A stretch of 64,000 nucleotides of DNA from Ruegeria atlantica (GTDB taxonomy: Bacteria > Pseudomonadota > Alphaproteobacteria > Rhodobacterales > Rhodobacteraceae), in NCBI RefSeq assembly GCF_001458195.1, contig NZ_CYPU01000006.1, positions 81,261-145,260 on the forward strand, read 5' to 3'. The notes under the pieces are model-generated. The model made no database searches, was not told where the DNA came from, and saw nothing but the letters and a program-made list of their open reading frames with translations. Numbering within the stretch: the stretch's first letter is position 1; each line of letters begins with the position of its first letter. This document shows, in pieces, positions 63,388-64,000 of the stretch. A program made the position numbers and the translations under genes.

Positions 63388-64000
63388 TTAGTGCATGATC
63401 GGCCTGTGTTCCATCGGGATGATGGTTTCTGGTGCCGGAGGGCGATAACCCAGTGCACTGTGTGGTCGTTTGGTGTTGTAGTGCTTCCTCCATTCTTCGA
63501 TGATGATCTGCGCTTCTCTGAGCGAGTAGAAGATTTCCCCGTTCAACAGCTCGTCCCTCATGCGACCGTTGAAGCTTTCACAAAATCCGTTCTCCCAAGG
63601 CGAGCCTGGTTCGATGTATGCCGTTTTGGCTCCGACAGCTGCAATCCAGTCGCGAACCGCCAGAGCAACGAACTCAGGACCGTTATCTGAACGGATGTAG
63701 GACGGTGTGCCGCGCAGAATGAACAAATCCGTCAGAGCATCGATCACATCCGCCGAGTTTAGTTTTCGCTTTACCCTGATTGCCAAGCACTCCCGGCTGA
63801 ACTCGTCGATGATGTTCAACGTCCGGAAAGGTTTCCCATCATCGGTGCGACAATGCACGAAGTCATAGCTCCAGACATGATTGCTATGTTGTCGAGCGTC
63901 AGGTCTGATACCGCACGCCTGAGCCGCTCATTTTCCTTCTGAAGCCGCCTAAGTTCCTTCAATTGGTCTACACCCATTCCGCCATATTGCTTGCGCCAGC
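63331..64000 (-). mobile_element. Internally deleted IS3-family insertion sequence
   Basis: Transposase pieces read leftwards from the window edge. OrfA remains at 63894-64000 (WRKQYGGMGVDQLKEL then a coiled coil [19 protein letters not shown]). It runs directly into the middle of OrfB, so OrfA's end and about the first 100 residues of OrfB are missing. Confidence 0.8.
63388..63904 (-). pseudogene. IS3-family transposase OrfB, 5'-truncated
   Basis: The rve integrase core is present: [11 protein letters not shown] (first Asp), [13 protein letters not shown] (second Asp), [18 protein letters not shown] (Glu) and [11 protein letters not shown]. The DDE triad is intact but the HTH_21 N-terminal part is deleted, so no active transposase is expected. 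Confidence 0.85.

Overview
The window looks like chromosome from a marine alphaproteobacterium of the Rhodobacterales (Roseobacter group, Ruegeria-like). The basis is a high-GC genome with dense gene packing and many ATGA/GTGA stop-start overlaps. It also carries a TRAP dicarboxylate-type transporter, a class I PHA locus with PhaR and phasin, ThyX, an LdtR-like MarR protein, SdhE, a type I PPK2, and several GTG/TTG starts with good Shine-Dalgarno (SD) sequences. No tRNA, rRNA or CRISPR array was seen.

Layout. 0-4.6 kb: housekeeping genes (efp, a YgfZ-like protein, a glycosyltransferase, a membrane protein). 4.7-16.3 kb: an RpiR-controlled catabolic island with an N-formylglutamate amidohydrolase-family enzyme, a complete TRAP transporter, a Na/Pi cotransporter-like protein, a glutamine-synthetase-like ligase, an aldehyde dehydrogenase, an iron-type alcohol dehydrogenase and an EamA permease. 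This gene set suggests uptake of an amine or amino alcohol and its breakdown through gamma-glutamyl intermediates. 16.4-19.8 kb: a small accessory stretch with an alpha/beta-hydrolase lacking its nucleophile serine, two small secreted proteins, REP-like hairpins, and a serine hydrolase lying between parE and a decayed second copy of the parE 3' end. 19.8-33.9 kb: parE, a membrane-anchored NYN-type nuclease, PPK2, a MATE pump, aspartate aminotransferase, sdhE, a MarR gene interrupted by an in-frame TGA, tandem DUF1194 genes, thyX, csp and an Spx/ArsC-like gene. 33.9-36.5 kb: a bufferin-type RiPP operon (DUF2282 precursor, MNIO/DUF692 enzyme, DUF2063 partner, DoxX). 36.7-43 kb: thrS and a run of alpha/beta-hydrolases. 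43-47.5 kb: PHA metabolism (phaZ, phaC, phaP, phaR) with PhaR-type operators. 48.2-54.3 kb: a polyamine (Puu-type) locus with two gamma-glutamylpolyamine-synthetase-like genes, each preceded by the same 16-bp palindrome. 54.4-57.8 kb: a TAT-exported molybdenum hydroxylase pair divergent from a TetR regulator, with two operators between. 57.9-59.6 kb: a rearranged stretch in which the 3' part of hmuV is joined head-to-head to the 3' part of pntB, followed by a second, nearly identical copy of the phaC-tail/phaP segment. 59.7-64 kb: dusA, a TauE/SafE exporter with a PhyH-like oxygenase, a double SpoIIAA-like protein, and an internally deleted IS3-family element at the edge.

Together the window holds two separate glutamylation-based nitrogen/carbon pathways (11.3-15.4 kb and 48.2-54.3 kb), a carbon-storage module and a metal-stress RiPP module. 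Functions are read from motifs and recalled family knowledge; no searches were run.
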